A program made the position numbers and the translations under genes. A stretch of 64,000 nucleotides of DNA from Thermotalea metallivorans. GTDB lineage: Bacteria > Bacillota > Clostridia > Peptostreptococcales > Thermotaleaceae. The stretch covers positions 1 to 64,000 of the forward strand of contig NZ_LOEE01000028.1 in NCBI RefSeq assembly GCF_001562415.1, read 5' to 3'. Shown one piece after another: positions 7,143 to 15,516 of the stretch (position 1 is the stretch's first letter; each line of letters starts with the position of its first letter). The notes beneath the pieces are model-generated. The model did no database searches. It saw only the letters and a list, made by a program, of their open reading frames with translations, and was not told the origin of the DNA.

Positions 7143-8296
7143 TATTTGTTTTGCTTTAAATAGTGCTGAACAGACAAATTCGGTGCTTCATACTGAATGC
7201 CTTCAATGACCAAGTTGGTCTCTTTTAATAAATCTACTTGCACCATTTCAATGTTTACGGCATTCTGCCGTATAATTCTAATCTTTGGTCGCAGCGGAAA
7301 GTTGGGAGGCACTTCTTCTACCACGCCATAATCTCCATTGCTTAATCTTACCAGTGTTCCAACGGGATAAGGAATGATCTTTCTTACAAAGGTCTGGGCC
7401 ATCTCAAAGTCGAAAAGGGTTCCTGCACTGCCCATGATATATTCAATAGCTTCAAGGGGTGTTACAGCTTTCTTATAGGGTTTGTCAGAAGTCATAGCGT
7501 CATAAGTATCGGTAATGGCTATGATTTTTGCCAGTTTGGTAATTTGATTGCCTGAAATTCCGTTAGGATAGCCGCTGCCATTCATCCGTTCATGATGTTG
7601 CAGTGCAATAATCCTGGCTTGCCCTGGAATACTGTAGTGTTCTTTTAAATAGTGATAGCCTCTGGAGGTATGTTCTTTGGCGATAGCATATTCTTCATCT
7701 GTAAGCTTTTCTTTTTTCATCAGGATTTCCTTTGGCAAAAATACTTTGCCGATATCATGGAGCATGGCACCGATGGCCAGATCGTACAGTTCATTTTTGC
7801 TCAGTTGGAGCTCCACACCCAATACCAGGGAAAGGACGGTCACATTCACAGAATGTTCATAGGTATAACTATCCAGGCTTTTGATATCTACCAGGTTTAC
7901 CAGTATATTTTTGGCAGAGGATATTTCATCTACGATATTTTTAGAGATAGTACTTAAGTTTTGCAAATAATCTTCCCGTTGCTTAAATAGCTGCCGTTCC
8001 TTGAGGGAACCGGTTTTTTCCTTTAGCTGTTTGTTGTATTTTTCAAAGGAAGAAAAAGTTTCCCTAAGGGCATTTATAGCAGCAATTCGAATTTTTGGCT
8101 CGATAATATCTTCAATTTCATTACTGCTGTATTCATCATGAATATAAAGCATATAAGTGCCGTTATCCTTTACTTTTTTCAGCAAGCCTTCATTAAGTTC
8201 AACACCTTTTTGCAGCAATATTCTCCCGTCTTTGTCATAGAGGGTTTGGGCCAAAATGCTGCCTTCTTTTACGCAAGAAATAGGTATAAGACGCAT
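7142..8296 (-). CDS. HD-GYP domain protein, probable cyclic-di-GMP phosphodiesterase
   Basis: A 384-residue cytoplasmic protein. The first 120 residues form an N-terminal region like those found before HD-GYP domains, then a helical linker, then the HD-GYP domain from about residue 145. The motifs HDIGK, HHERMNGSGYP and DTYDAMTSDKPYK supply the metal ligands and the GYP signature. A C-terminal segment of about 80 residues (VRLSNGDYGVVEEV) is also usual in this subfamily. It should hydrolyse c-di-GMP, lowering the signal that favours sessile life. It is monocistronic. Its stop codon abuts the right-hand hairpin of repeat copy 1. Confidence 0.85.
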   Translation of the reverse strand: MRLIPISCVKEGSILAQTLYDKDGRILLQKGVELNEGLLKKVKDNGTYMLYIHDEYSSNEIEDIIEPKIRIAAINALRETFSSFEKYNKQLKEKTGSLKERQLFKQREDYLQNLSTISKNIVDEISSAKNILVNLVDIKSLDSYTYEHSVNVTVLSLVLGVELQLSKNELYDLAIGAMLHDIGKVFLPKEILMKKEKLTDEEYAIAKEHTSRGYHYLKEHYSIPGQARIIALQHHERMNGSGYPNGISGNQITKLAKIIAITDTYDAMTSDKPYKKAVTPLEAIEYIMGSAGTLFDFEMAQTFVRKIIPYPVGTLVRLSNGDYGVVEEVPPNFPLRPKIRIIRQNAVNIEMVQVDLLKETNLVIEGIQYEAPNLSVQHYLKQNK

Positions 8297-8563
8297 TTTA
8301 CATTACTCCTTATATGAGAATTGAAAAAAACTCTGCGATCGGGATGGATATAGGATAGAATTCCTTTTTGTTATATATTATAGCATATAAATTATAGGAA
8401 GTGCCGCAGGGAAATTATTCCCGAATATGGAATAAATTTATTTGTCATAGAATGCAAAAGGGATACCCATGGGTGTTCATTTTTGCGATATTTGTAATTA
8501 TGCTATAATACAGATATGCAGGACATAGGCAGGATGCAGTAAAAATAAAGGAGGAAACAGGAG

Positions 8564-9256
8564 ATGACGGGGAGGAAGCTTTTGGTCGTGGATGATGATA
8601 TCCACATCTGTGAGCTGATCAAGTTATATCTCACCAAGGAAGGATATGATGTTTTTGCGGTACATGACGGATTCAAGGCTTTAGAAGCTATAAGGGAAGA
8701 GGCACCCCATCTGGTGATCTTGGATATTATGCTGCCCAAATTGGATGGATGGGATGTATGCAGGGAGTTGAAAAAAGTTAGTGATATTCCCATCATTATG
8801 CTGACGGCGAAAGATGATACCTTCGATAAAGTACTTGGATTAAAAATAGGGGCCGACGATTATATCGTAAAGCCATTTGAACCTCGAGAGCTGGCGGCTA
8901 GGGTAGATGCGGTCCTCAGAAGGTACCAAAAGCAGGGAATGACTTATCAACAGATTGTACTGCCTAATTTGCTGATTGATAAGGACGGATATAAAATCAA
9001 GATAAAAAATCAAGTACTGGAATTGCCGCCAAAAGAAATGGAGCTTTTGTATTTTCTTGTAAAAAATAAAAATCAAGTTTTTACCCGGGAACAATTGATT
9101 GAACAGATTTGGGGCTTTGATTTTGAAGGGGACAACAGAACCATTGATGTCCATATCAAACGGCTGCGAGAAAAGCTAGAGCCTGTGGCATCTCAATATC
9201 AGATTAAGACTGTATGGGGTGTAGGCTATAAGTTTGAGGTGAAATCCCATGTTTAA
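8564..9256 (+). CDS. OmpR/PhoB-family response regulator
   Basis: A 230-residue regulator with an N-terminal receiver domain (acidic VVDDD, phospho-acceptor Asp in LVILDIMLP, Lys in YIVKPFEP) and a C-terminal winged helix (FTREQLIEQIWGFDF, RTIDVHIKRLREKL). It binds DNA as a dimer at direct repeats. AAAGGAGGAAACAGG precedes the ATG. The last eight bases overlap the histidine kinase gene. A matching pair of 11-bp direct repeats lies in front of the htrA-like gene two genes on, suggesting a CssRS-like secretion-stress system. Confidence 0.92.
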   Translation: MTGRKLLVVDDDIHICELIKLYLTKEGYDVFAVHDGFKALEAIREEAPHLVILDIMLPKLDGWDVCRELKKVSDIPIIMLTAKDDTFDKVLGLKIGADDYIVKPFEPRELAARVDAVLRRYQKQGMTYQQIVLPNLLIDKDGYKIKIKNQVLELPPKEMELLYFLVKNKNQVFTREQLIEQIWGFDFEGDNRTIDVHIKRLREKLEPVASQYQIKTVWGVGYKFEVKSHV

Positions 9257-10664
9257 TACAGTATTCAAAAAACTGATGGCTACTTATTTTGCCATCATTG
9301 CTGTAAGTTTTTTATTATTGGGCTTGCTTTTTTCCCAATTGTTAGGGAATTACTTTTTTGACCGTCATGAGAGACTGCTGCTGGAAGAGGGAAATAAGAT
9401 CAATGATTTGGTCATTGATTATTTAAACGGGTATATTACCAAGGAACGGTTGGATTTGGAACTGCAATCCATAGAACGTTTTTTGGACACACGAATCTGG
9501 ATCCTGGATAAACGGGGATTCATCTACGGGGTATCCAGCAATGAAAAAGAATGGATCGGAAAACAAATTACCACCGGGGAAATGTTGGAGATTTTAAAAG
9601 GCAGAATTATCGTAAAAAAAGGGACTTTTCAAGAGATATGGCAGATTCCCATGGTGACAGTAGGTATGCCCATTTTTATTCATGGCCGTGTAGAGAATGC
9701 CATTATCATGCATGCTCCCTTATATGAGATTACGAATACCATTCGAGAGGTCCACAAAATTATCTGGACTACCATGGCCATTTCCTTTGGTATCTCTTTG
9801 GGCATCATTTATATTTTATCCAAGCGACTATCTGCCCCCCTGCAATCGATGGATCAAGCGGCTAGAAAATTGGCCCAGGGAGATTTTTCCCAGAGGGTAG
9901 CGGTTTATACGGATGATGAAATCGGCAGGGTTACCAAGACCTTTAACTATATGGCAGAACAGCTGGAGAAAATGGAGGAAAATCGGAGAAGTTTTATTTC
10001 TGCCGTGGCTCACGAATTGAGATCACCCCTGACGCTAGTACAAGGCTTCATCCAAGGAATTGCAGACGGAACGGTGGAGGAACAGGATCGACCCAGATAT
10101 CTGCAGATTATTTTGAGGGAAACCGCCCGGTTGAGCAAACTGATTTCCAATTTGCTGGATCTTCAAAGAATGGAGTCCAATGCCTATCCCATACAGCCGG
10201 AAATTTTTGATGTCAATGAGTTGATTCGCAGGACATTGATAAAGTATGAGGAGGAAATCAACAAAAAAGAAATCGCCATTCTATTGGCGTTCGAAAGGGA
10301 ATCTCTTTCCGTAAAGGCTGATCGGGATGGTGTGGAGCAAGTGCTGTCCAACCTTATTGAAAACGCCATGAAATTTGTAGAAGAAGCGGGTAGAATTGAA
10401 ATAGAAACCAAGGAGCAGGGAAACAAAGCATGGATTGCAGTGAAGGACAACGGTATCGGCATAGCAAAAGGAGAACAGCAAGCCATATGGGAAAAATTCT
10501 ATAAGGTAGACAAGGCTAGGGATAGAAATAAGGAAGGGACCGGTTTGGGGCTATATATAGTAAAACAAATTATTGAAAGGCATGGGGAACGAATTGAGAT
10601 GGAAAGTGAGCCGGGAAAAGGTACCCTCTTTCAATTTAGTCTGACCCTTTCCGGCAAAGCATAA
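9249..10664 (+). CDS. Sensor histidine kinase
   Basis: A 471-residue membrane kinase: N-terminal transmembrane helix (about 10-30), extracellular sensor of about 130 residues, second helix (about 175-195), HAMP linker (LSAPLQSMDQAARKLAQGDF), HisKA box with the phosphorylated His in VAHELRSPLTLV, and HATPase motifs (LIENAMKF, DNGIGI, GTGLGLYIV). It phosphorylates the response regulator encoded just upstream, whose gene it overlaps by eight bases. The sensor region has no family I can name. Context suggests envelope or misfolded-protein stress. Confidence 0.92.
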   Translation: MFNTVFKKLMATYFAIIAVSFLLLGLLFSQLLGNYFFDRHERLLLEEGNKINDLVIDYLNGYITKERLDLELQSIERFLDTRIWILDKRGFIYGVSSNEKEWIGKQITTGEMLEILKGRIIVKKGTFQEIWQIPMVTVGMPIFIHGRVENAIIMHAPLYEITNTIREVHKIIWTTMAISFGISLGIIYILSKRLSAPLQSMDQAARKLAQGDFSQRVAVYTDDEIGRVTKTFNYMAEQLEKMEENRRSFISAVAHELRSPLTLVQGFIQGIADGTVEEQDRPRYLQIILRETARLSKLISNLLDLQRMESNAYPIQPEIFDVNELIRRTLIKYEEEINKKEIAILLAFERESLSVKADRDGVEQVLSNLIENAMKFVEEAGRIEIETKEQGNKAWIAVKDNGIGIAKGEQQAIWEKFYKVDKARDRNKEGTGLGLYIVKQIIERHGERIEMESEPGKGTLFQFSLTLSGKA

Positions 10665-10690
10665 AACATATCTCATCCATTGATTCACAC

Positions 10691-10726
10691 TTTGTTCATA
10701 ATTTGTTCAAAACCTCCTTTTATAAT
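10691..10726 (+). promoter_or_regulatory. Response-regulator direct repeats and -10 box in front of htrA
   Basis: TTTGTTCATAA (10691-10701) and TTTGTTCAAAA (10702-10712) form a tandem repeat with an 11-bp period, the spacing typical for OmpR-family dimers. A TATAAT box follows at 10721-10726, with the second repeat covering the -35 region. This fits activation of htrA by the response regulator encoded at 8564-9256. Confidence 0.6.
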
Positions 10727-10756
10727 AAGATTATCAACAGAAAAAAAGGAGGTTTT
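10709..10756 (+). terminator. 13-bp perfect inverted repeat containing the htrA ribosome binding site
   Basis: AAAACCTCCTTTT (10709-10721) is exactly complementary to AAAAGGAGGTTTT (10744-10756), with a 22-base loop. In a transcript reading through from the kinase gene it would form a terminator-like hairpin ending in a U-run and bury the AAGGAGG site of htrA. A transcript started from the local TATAAT box lacks the left arm, so its ribosome site would be free. Confidence 0.6.
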
Positions 10757-10761
10757 TGAAA

Positions 10762-12021
10762 ATGGACTTGCAAGACGAAAAAAAAATATGTGATGAAAAA
10801 GAAGAGGTGATGGCAGAGATTGCCACGGACAGATTTGACGGGGAGGAAAAGATTTCAACCATATCCACTGGTATCTCTGTGGGGTCCAAGGAAAAATTTC
10901 AAAAGAAGAAAAAAATAAATGGGAGTTTGGTCATAACAGCTTTGATTTCTGCCTTGATTGGAGGCGTGTTGTCCAGCTATATTTTCCCCGTTTATATTTT
11001 TGGAAATTTGATTCCCTACCCGGATAATTATTTTGGCAGAGATGTAAAGCAGGTAATTAACGTAGAGCCTCAAAAAACCGAATTTTTAGTGTCAGCCGTG
11101 GCCAAAAAAGCCATGCCTTCTGTAGTAGGAATTACTACGGAAAGCATGCAACAGGATTTCTTTTTTGGAGCAAGGAGATCCAGTAATGTGGGAACGGGTG
11201 TGGTAGTAGATGCAAAGGGATACATTCTCACCAATTCCCATGTGGTAAATAACGGGAACGTGGAAGTGGTCAATGTCCTCCTCCATGACGGAACTTCGAA
11301 AGAAGCCAAAATTCTATGGAATGATCCCAATATTGATCTGGCTGTACTGAAGGTGGATGGGGTCAAACTGGTGCCGGCAGATTTAGGGGATTCCGATAAG
11401 CTGGAGGTAGGAGAAATTGCCATTGCCATTGGCAATCCTTTAGGCATGCAGTTTGAACGGACGGTTACCTCTGGCATTATCAGCGGTTTGGGGAGAAGTA
11501 TCGGTGTCGGCTATAACGAGACCATTGAGAATTTAATCCAAACGGATGCCTCCATCAACCCGGGAAACAGCGGAGGCCCTCTGCTGAATGCCAAGGGAGA
11601 AGTCATCGGGATCAATACGGCAAAGATCCAATCGGGGGAAGGACTAGGCTTTGCGATTCCTATCAATATGGCCAAACCCATTGTAGATCAGTTTATTGAA
11701 AAGGGAGAGTTTCGAAAGGTTTACCTAGGGATCAAGGGCGTGAATGTGGATGTTTTTGAAAAATCCATGGGTACAAAGCTGTCTGTAGAAAAAGGCGTGT
11801 ATGTGGTGGAGGTTTCAAAGAACTCTCCTGCTTCGAGGGCTGATCTGCGCAGCGGAGATATTATCGTAGCAATAGAAGATAAGGAGATTGCTTCCATGAG
11901 CCAGTTGGTGAGAAACCTGTACCAATATCGTCCGGGTGATAAAATTGTGCTGAAAGTCATGAGAAATGGAGAAAAGATAAGTCTGAAGGTGGAATTGGCC
12001 CAAGTACCGAAGAATGATTAG
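10762..12021 (+). CDS. HtrA/DegP-family membrane-anchored serine protease with PDZ domain
   Basis: About 419 residues. A 50-residue cytoplasmic head is followed by one transmembrane helix (LVITALISALIGGVLSSYIF) and an extracellular trypsin-like domain with the catalytic triad His in TNSHVV, Asp in NIDLAVLKV and Ser in NPGNSGGPL. A C-terminal PDZ domain follows (GVYVVEVSKNSPASRADLRSGDII). It degrades or refolds damaged exported proteins. AAGGAGG is nine bases before the ATG at 10762; a TTG at 10756 is too close. The upstream two-component genes and direct repeats suggest it is their target. Confidence 0.92.
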   Translation: MDLQDEKKICDEKEEVMAEIATDRFDGEEKISTISTGISVGSKEKFQKKKKINGSLVITALISALIGGVLSSYIFPVYIFGNLIPYPDNYFGRDVKQVINVEPQKTEFLVSAVAKKAMPSVVGITTESMQQDFFFGARRSSNVGTGVVVDAKGYILTNSHVVNNGNVEVVNVLLHDGTSKEAKILWNDPNIDLAVLKVDGVKLVPADLGDSDKLEVGEIAIAIGNPLGMQFERTVTSGIISGLGRSIGVGYNETIENLIQTDASINPGNSGGPLLNAKGEVIGINTAKIQSGEGLGFAIPINMAKPIVDQFIEKGEFRKVYLGIKGVNVDVFEKSMGTKLSVEKGVYVVEVSKNSPASRADLRSGDIIVAIEDKEIASMSQLVRNLYQYRPGDKIVLKVMRNGEKISLKVELAQVPKND

Positions 12022-12245
12022 ACAATCAGCCGGTAGAATTTACCGGCTGATTGATATTCAAACGTGTGTATCGGATAACCATTGCGGATGTGGATGCCTA
12101 AACCTATCAGACCTCCCACAATGATGAGCATAAATATGATGATCATGATGGCCCTGTCCTATTCCCCGCTTCTATAACTTCTGATAAAAGCATAGATGCA
12201 GAACCCTCCGATGGGACCGATAAAACCAAGAAAATAGGGAACCAT
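12018..12245 (-). pseudogene. Small membrane-protein ORF interrupted by an in-frame TAG
   Basis: On the minus strand an ATG at 12245 opens a frame of 28 codons (MVPYFLGFIGPIGGFCIYAF...), stops at TAG (12159-12161), and continues open in the same frame to 12018. The second part starts at ATG 12146 (MIIIFMLIIVGGLIGLGI...) and includes a second hydrophobic helix. The two halves together look like a two-helix membrane protein of about 75 residues split by one stop. There is no good ribosome binding site before either ATG. A decayed gene is most likely; two tiny genes or TAG readthrough are alternatives. Confidence 0.35.
12022..12053 (+). terminator. Hairpin downstream of htrA
   Basis: CAATCAGCCGGTA / TACCGGCTGATTG with a four-base loop starts two bases after the htrA stop. 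The stem is strong but the following T-run is poor, so it may act as a 3' stabiliser or weak terminator. Confidence 0.6.
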
Positions 12246-12319
12246 CCCAAGGTTTTCTTATATGGTTTTGGTTAATATTTCAAATTTTTATGAACAGATA
12301 AGAAAAGGAGTATGGGGAT

Positions 12320-13081
12320 ATGTTAAAACGAGTAACGGAAAAAGATTATATAGAGAGTATAAAAGAAGCCCAGGGGTGGGAAAGTGAAGATATAAAATTT
12401 ATATTGGACATCCATGATGTGAACCATGTCATACTACATACAACCTGCTTAGAGGAGGATATCTATAGAAAAAATATACTGGAAAGTTTTGAATTACAAA
12501 TGGAATTGGGGAGCGGGGTTTTGCAAAAAGAAACAATTCCTTACTATAGAATAAAGAAAATCTCTAATGCATATGGGAAAAACGGGAAAACATTGGATGA
12601 ATTTCAAGAATCTGACGAAATAAAATTCCTTAGAAATTTCTTTGATATAAAAGTCTTTTATTCTAAGGACACCCACCGTGTTTTTCAAGCAAAATTTTGT
12701 AGGGTAAATAATTTGGCAGAAAAAATTTTTTTAGAGCTTTATCAACAAAATCAATTGGATAGGGCTATCTATTCTATGTTTTGTCCTAAAAATAAGTGTG
12801 ATCGCTATATAGAAAATTTTCAGAATGTTAAAATTGAAATATATGAATTATGTAATGACGGCATAGGGCAAGAAGGCAGTTATGATTATGCTTCCTTGAT
12901 CAACTATATCAACAAATATGCTGAAAACAAGCTGTTTACTTTTAATATTTGTCTCCATAAAGAGGATATACAAAGGGAATTCTGGTTAGGATTAAAAAAA
13001 TATTTTAAAAAAATCATGTTTAGCGTAATCGTAAAAGATGGGCAATGGATAGCTGAATCAGTTATATTGATAAGGTTCTAG
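12320..13081 (+). CDS. Hypothetical 253-residue protein, AT-rich
   Basis: A soluble protein of 253 residues with no recognised domain, signal peptide or membrane helix. It is rich in Ile, Lys, Asn and Phe, and its codon use is visibly more AT-rich than that of neighbouring genes, which may point to acquisition by transfer. AAAAGGAG lies upstream of the ATG. It is monocistronic and shares a bidirectional terminator with the convergent hemerythrin gene. I assign no function. Confidence 0.7.
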   Translation: MLKRVTEKDYIESIKEAQGWESEDIKFILDIHDVNHVILHTTCLEEDIYRKNILESFELQMELGSGVLQKETIPYYRIKKISNAYGKNGKTLDEFQESDEIKFLRNFFDIKVFYSKDTHRVFQAKFCRVNNLAEKIFLELYQQNQLDRAIYSMFCPKNKCDRYIENFQNVKIEIYELCNDGIGQEGSYDYASLINYINKYAENKLFTFNICLHKEDIQREFWLGLKKYFKKIMFSVIVKDGQWIAESVILIRF

Positions 13082-13108
13082 CTATTTTGCCTAAATGTGA
13101 AAGATTGT

Positions 13109-13137
13109 AGCGTTGGATGATTATCCAACGCTTCTTT
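13109..13137. terminator. Bidirectional terminator
   Basis: AGCGTTGGAT (13109-13118) and ATCCAACGCT (13123-13132) form a perfect 10-bp stem followed by TCTTTCT. The right arm overlaps the last codons of the convergent hemerythrin gene, whose stop is at 13121-13123. Confidence 0.7.
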
Positions 13138-13675
13138 CTAATTCCTCAAGAAGGGCTAAGTATTTATCCTGAATCTTTTTTTCTCTCCCGGAAATTTCAA
13201 TGGTGCTACACTTTTCTTCCACCTCAGCCAAGGCTTCTCTGCTCAATCTTTTTTGGGCAAAGGTATAGATGGCCGTATCTTCCTTATCGATATGGCGATG
13301 CAATAGATCCGTGTAAGCGATGGCATTGGCGATCACATCCACCCGGGCATCTTGATCTCCCTCTTTTACCTTATCCAGGGCCTGCTCTAAATTACTGATG
13401 AAGAGTCTGCCTAAATCATGCTCTGCAAACATGCCCATAATAGGGCCTTTTGCTACGGCTTCCCCCAATTCATCGGACATCTTTTTGAATAGGATATCCT
13501 CTTCCTTGCTATGATGATGACGATCAGCATAATTTCTCACAAAATCAATAATCTTCCGAAAGGCTTCATCGTCTACGGGGGCACCGTTTAAAATTTGAAT
13601 ACAGAATATCCTTGTAATTTTTAATATTCTTTTAATATTCCTATGTTCTTCCATCATTTGCTCAATCGCCTTCAT
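13121..13675 (-). CDS. Hemerythrin-like HHE-domain protein
   Basis: A helical diiron protein of 184 residues. Metal-ligand segments are EHRNIKRIL near the start, RHHHSKEEDILF, EHDLGRLF and LHRHIDKEDTAIYTF. Family members bind oxygen, NO or iron, or serve in oxidative and nitrosative protection. The ATG at 13675 is chosen because GGGGAGGAATTTCAA directly precedes it; the frame is open to 13834, but that part has no ribosome binding site and reads as intergenic sequence. It is monocistronic and divergent from the small membrane protein gene at 13857. Confidence 0.85.
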   Translation of the reverse strand: MKAIEQMMEEHRNIKRILKITRIFCIQILNGAPVDDEAFRKIIDFVRNYADRHHHSKEEDILFKKMSDELGEAVAKGPIMGMFAEHDLGRLFISNLEQALDKVKEGDQDARVDVIANAIAYTDLLHRHIDKEDTAIYTFAQKRLSREALAEVEEKCSTIEISGREKKIQDKYLALLEELERSVG

Positions 13676-13856
13676 TTGAAATTCCTCCCCTAAGATATCT
13701 TTTATTATTATATTATGTGCTTTTGCAATGCAAATAAACAGCCTGTGATAAATATCAATTTTCTTTACCATATATGAAAGCTTTTTACAGGGATAAAAAG
13801 AAATAAAATATAGCATGATAATAATGTACTCCAAAAAAATTAGGAGGGATTATTCA

Positions 13857-14045
13857 ATGGATGTTCGTGAAGGATTGATACCGACTGTCCTTGGTGCGGC
13901 TGTCACAGCAACAGGCGCCATCATGAAAAGAAGAGATATTGCACCCATGATTGCTGCCGGGATCGTAGGATTCGGTTTAGCCCATGTAGTGCTGGGAACA
14001 ATCGACATGGTGCAGCATATGGATGACAGAAGGACACTTATGTAG
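13857..14045 (+). CDS. Small membrane protein
   Basis: A 62-residue protein with two hydrophobic segments (IPTVLGAAVTATGAIM and MIAAGIVGFGLAHVVLGTI) separated by a short basic loop. I recall similar short proteins in anaerobic Firmicutes but know no function for them. TAGGAGGGATT precedes the ATG at 13857; the frame is open further upstream to 13815 without a ribosome site. A hairpin terminator follows at 14044-14072. Confidence 0.7.
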   Translation: MDVREGLIPTVLGAAVTATGAIMKRRDIAPMIAAGIVGFGLAHVVLGTIDMVQHMDDRRTLM

Positions 14046-14072
14046 GTGGGGGAAAGAATTCCCTCACCTTTC
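14044..14072 (+). terminator. Terminator after the small membrane protein
   Basis: AGGTGGGGGAA / TTCCCTCACCT with one bulged base and a short loop, followed by TTTC. Confidence 0.6.
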
Positions 14073-14135
14073 ATTTGATTGCTGGCAATCCTTTGGGGTA
14101 TAATAAATCTATCCATGAAAGGAGGAAGGAAAGGG

Positions 14136-14822
14136 ATGAGAAAAAAGATATACATATGGATGATTTTAGGTTTGTTGTTCATATTGCTGTCCGGATGTGC
14201 AAAACAGCCGAAGGAGCCCCAAGATACAGAGGGACCTCCCCAAGAAGAAAAACCTCCTTCCCAAGAATTACTGGCCATTTTGCCCCAAGATACGGAAGGG
14301 GAATATTTCTATAATGGCTTTGCAGAATATGGACATTCCATCAAAATAGACCGTGTAGAGGAAAAACCGGAACAGACGATTTATCATGTCACGGGGGAAG
14401 TAGACGATCCTTCCGGCGGGGAAGCCAAAGGAAATTTTAACATTCGCATGGAATACATTGTGGATGCCGAAAAAATAACGGAAAAAATTCTTGAAGGAGA
14501 AAAGCTGCCTCACAAATTGAAAGAACTGGAGGTTCTAAGATTGCCCTTGGAAAAGGGAAATACATGGGAACAGAAGGTAATGATAGACGGAAAAGCGGAA
14601 AAAGTGAGGGCTGTCATTGAATCGATAGACGTTGATCCTCAAGATCGCATGGAGACCTATACAGTTTTCTATACGGTACCCATGGAGAACATGCCCAATG
14701 GCATCTATGAAGAGCGAAGGATATACAAAAAGGGTGTCGGGCTGTACATTTTTGAAAATACCATCGGCAAGGAATATGATTTTTATTTTAATTATATGCT
14801 AAGCTTTGTGGATAAGAAATAG
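14136..14822 (+). CDS. Hypothetical lipoprotein
   Basis: A 228-residue exported lipoprotein: basic MRKK start, hydrophobic core, lipobox LSGC with Cys at about residue 21, then a Pro/Glu/Gln-rich linker and a beta-rich domain. I do not recognise the domain. GGAGGAAGGAAAGGG precedes the ATG at 14136; the longer frame from 14079 would spoil the signal peptide. It is a single gene with its own terminator at 14866-14900. A cell-surface role is likely, the specific function unknown. Confidence 0.75.
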   Translation: MRKKIYIWMILGLLFILLSGCAKQPKEPQDTEGPPQEEKPPSQELLAILPQDTEGEYFYNGFAEYGHSIKIDRVEEKPEQTIYHVTGEVDDPSGGEAKGNFNIRMEYIVDAEKITEKILEGEKLPHKLKELEVLRLPLEKGNTWEQKVMIDGKAEKVRAVIESIDVDPQDRMETYTVFYTVPMENMPNGIYEERRIYKKGVGLYIFENTIGKEYDFYFNYMLSFVDKK

Positions 14823-14865
14823 GTTTTTCTATGGAGTCATATTTGAATCCAATGGGTGGATCAGG

Positions 14866-14900
14866 CAGATAGGCAAAGGAGAATGCTTATCTGTTTTTTT
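14866..14900 (+). terminator. Terminator of the lipoprotein gene
   Basis: CAGATAGGC / GCTTATCTG hairpin followed by TTTTTTTT. Confidence 0.8.
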
Positions 14901-15059
14901 TATGAAATTTTTTGAAGCATGAAGCTTTCCCAAGGAGTGGATGAATACAGTATCAAAATGAATTTAACGGGAAAATAAAAAAATTATAATTAAAATAATT
15001 GAAAATTTTCGAAAAAGTAGTAAAATGATGTTAGGAAAACATTTTCAAGGAGGTGAAAT

Positions 15060-15500
15060 ATGGATAGTTTTGATTTGATGATTTTAAAAGAATTGCAGGA
15101 AAATGGGAAAATCAGTATGGCTGAATTAGGCAGAAAAATCGGTTTGTCTACTTCGGCCACCAATGAACGGGTAAAAAAGCTGGAGCAGGAAAGAATTATC
15201 AAGGGGTACACGGCCATTCTAGATGGGGAAAAAATAGGAATGGATATTACTGCCTTTATTTCGGTACCTGTGGGAAATATCTCTATCCAGGAGATGGCGG
15301 AGATGATTGCGGCCATGCCCCAAGTGCAAGAATGCCACAAGGTTACTGGCAATACCTGTTTTTTGGTGAAGGTCAAAGCCAGAAATACAAAGGAACTGGA
15401 GCATCTTATTGATCAAATCAACCACGCGGCACCCAATACCCATACATATCTTGTATTGTCTACCATCAAGGAAACGACCCGAATTCAAGTAGAAAAATAA
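15060..15500 (+). CDS. Lrp/AsnC-family transcriptional regulator
   Basis: A 146-residue regulator: N-terminal helix-turn-helix (MAELGRKIGLSTSATNERVKKLEQERIIKGY) and C-terminal RAM ligand-binding domain (MPQVQECHKVTGNTCFLVKVKA). Family members sense amino acids and control nitrogen or amino-acid genes. It is 16 bases upstream of glnA in the same direction, so the two are almost certainly cotranscribed and the regulator may respond to glutamine or another amino acid. AAGGAGGTGAAAT precedes the ATG. Confidence 0.9.
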   Translation: MDSFDLMILKELQENGKISMAELGRKIGLSTSATNERVKKLEQERIIKGYTAILDGEKIGMDITAFISVPVGNISIQEMAEMIAAMPQVQECHKVTGNTCFLVKVKARNTKELEHLIDQINHAAPNTHTYLVLSTIKETTRIQVEK

Positions 15501-15516
15501 AAAAAGGGGGATTTCA

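Noticed and set aside
13676-13834. N-terminal extension of the hemerythrin gene
   Set aside because: No ribosome site, composition of intergenic DNA, and it would overlap the promoter region of the divergent small gene.
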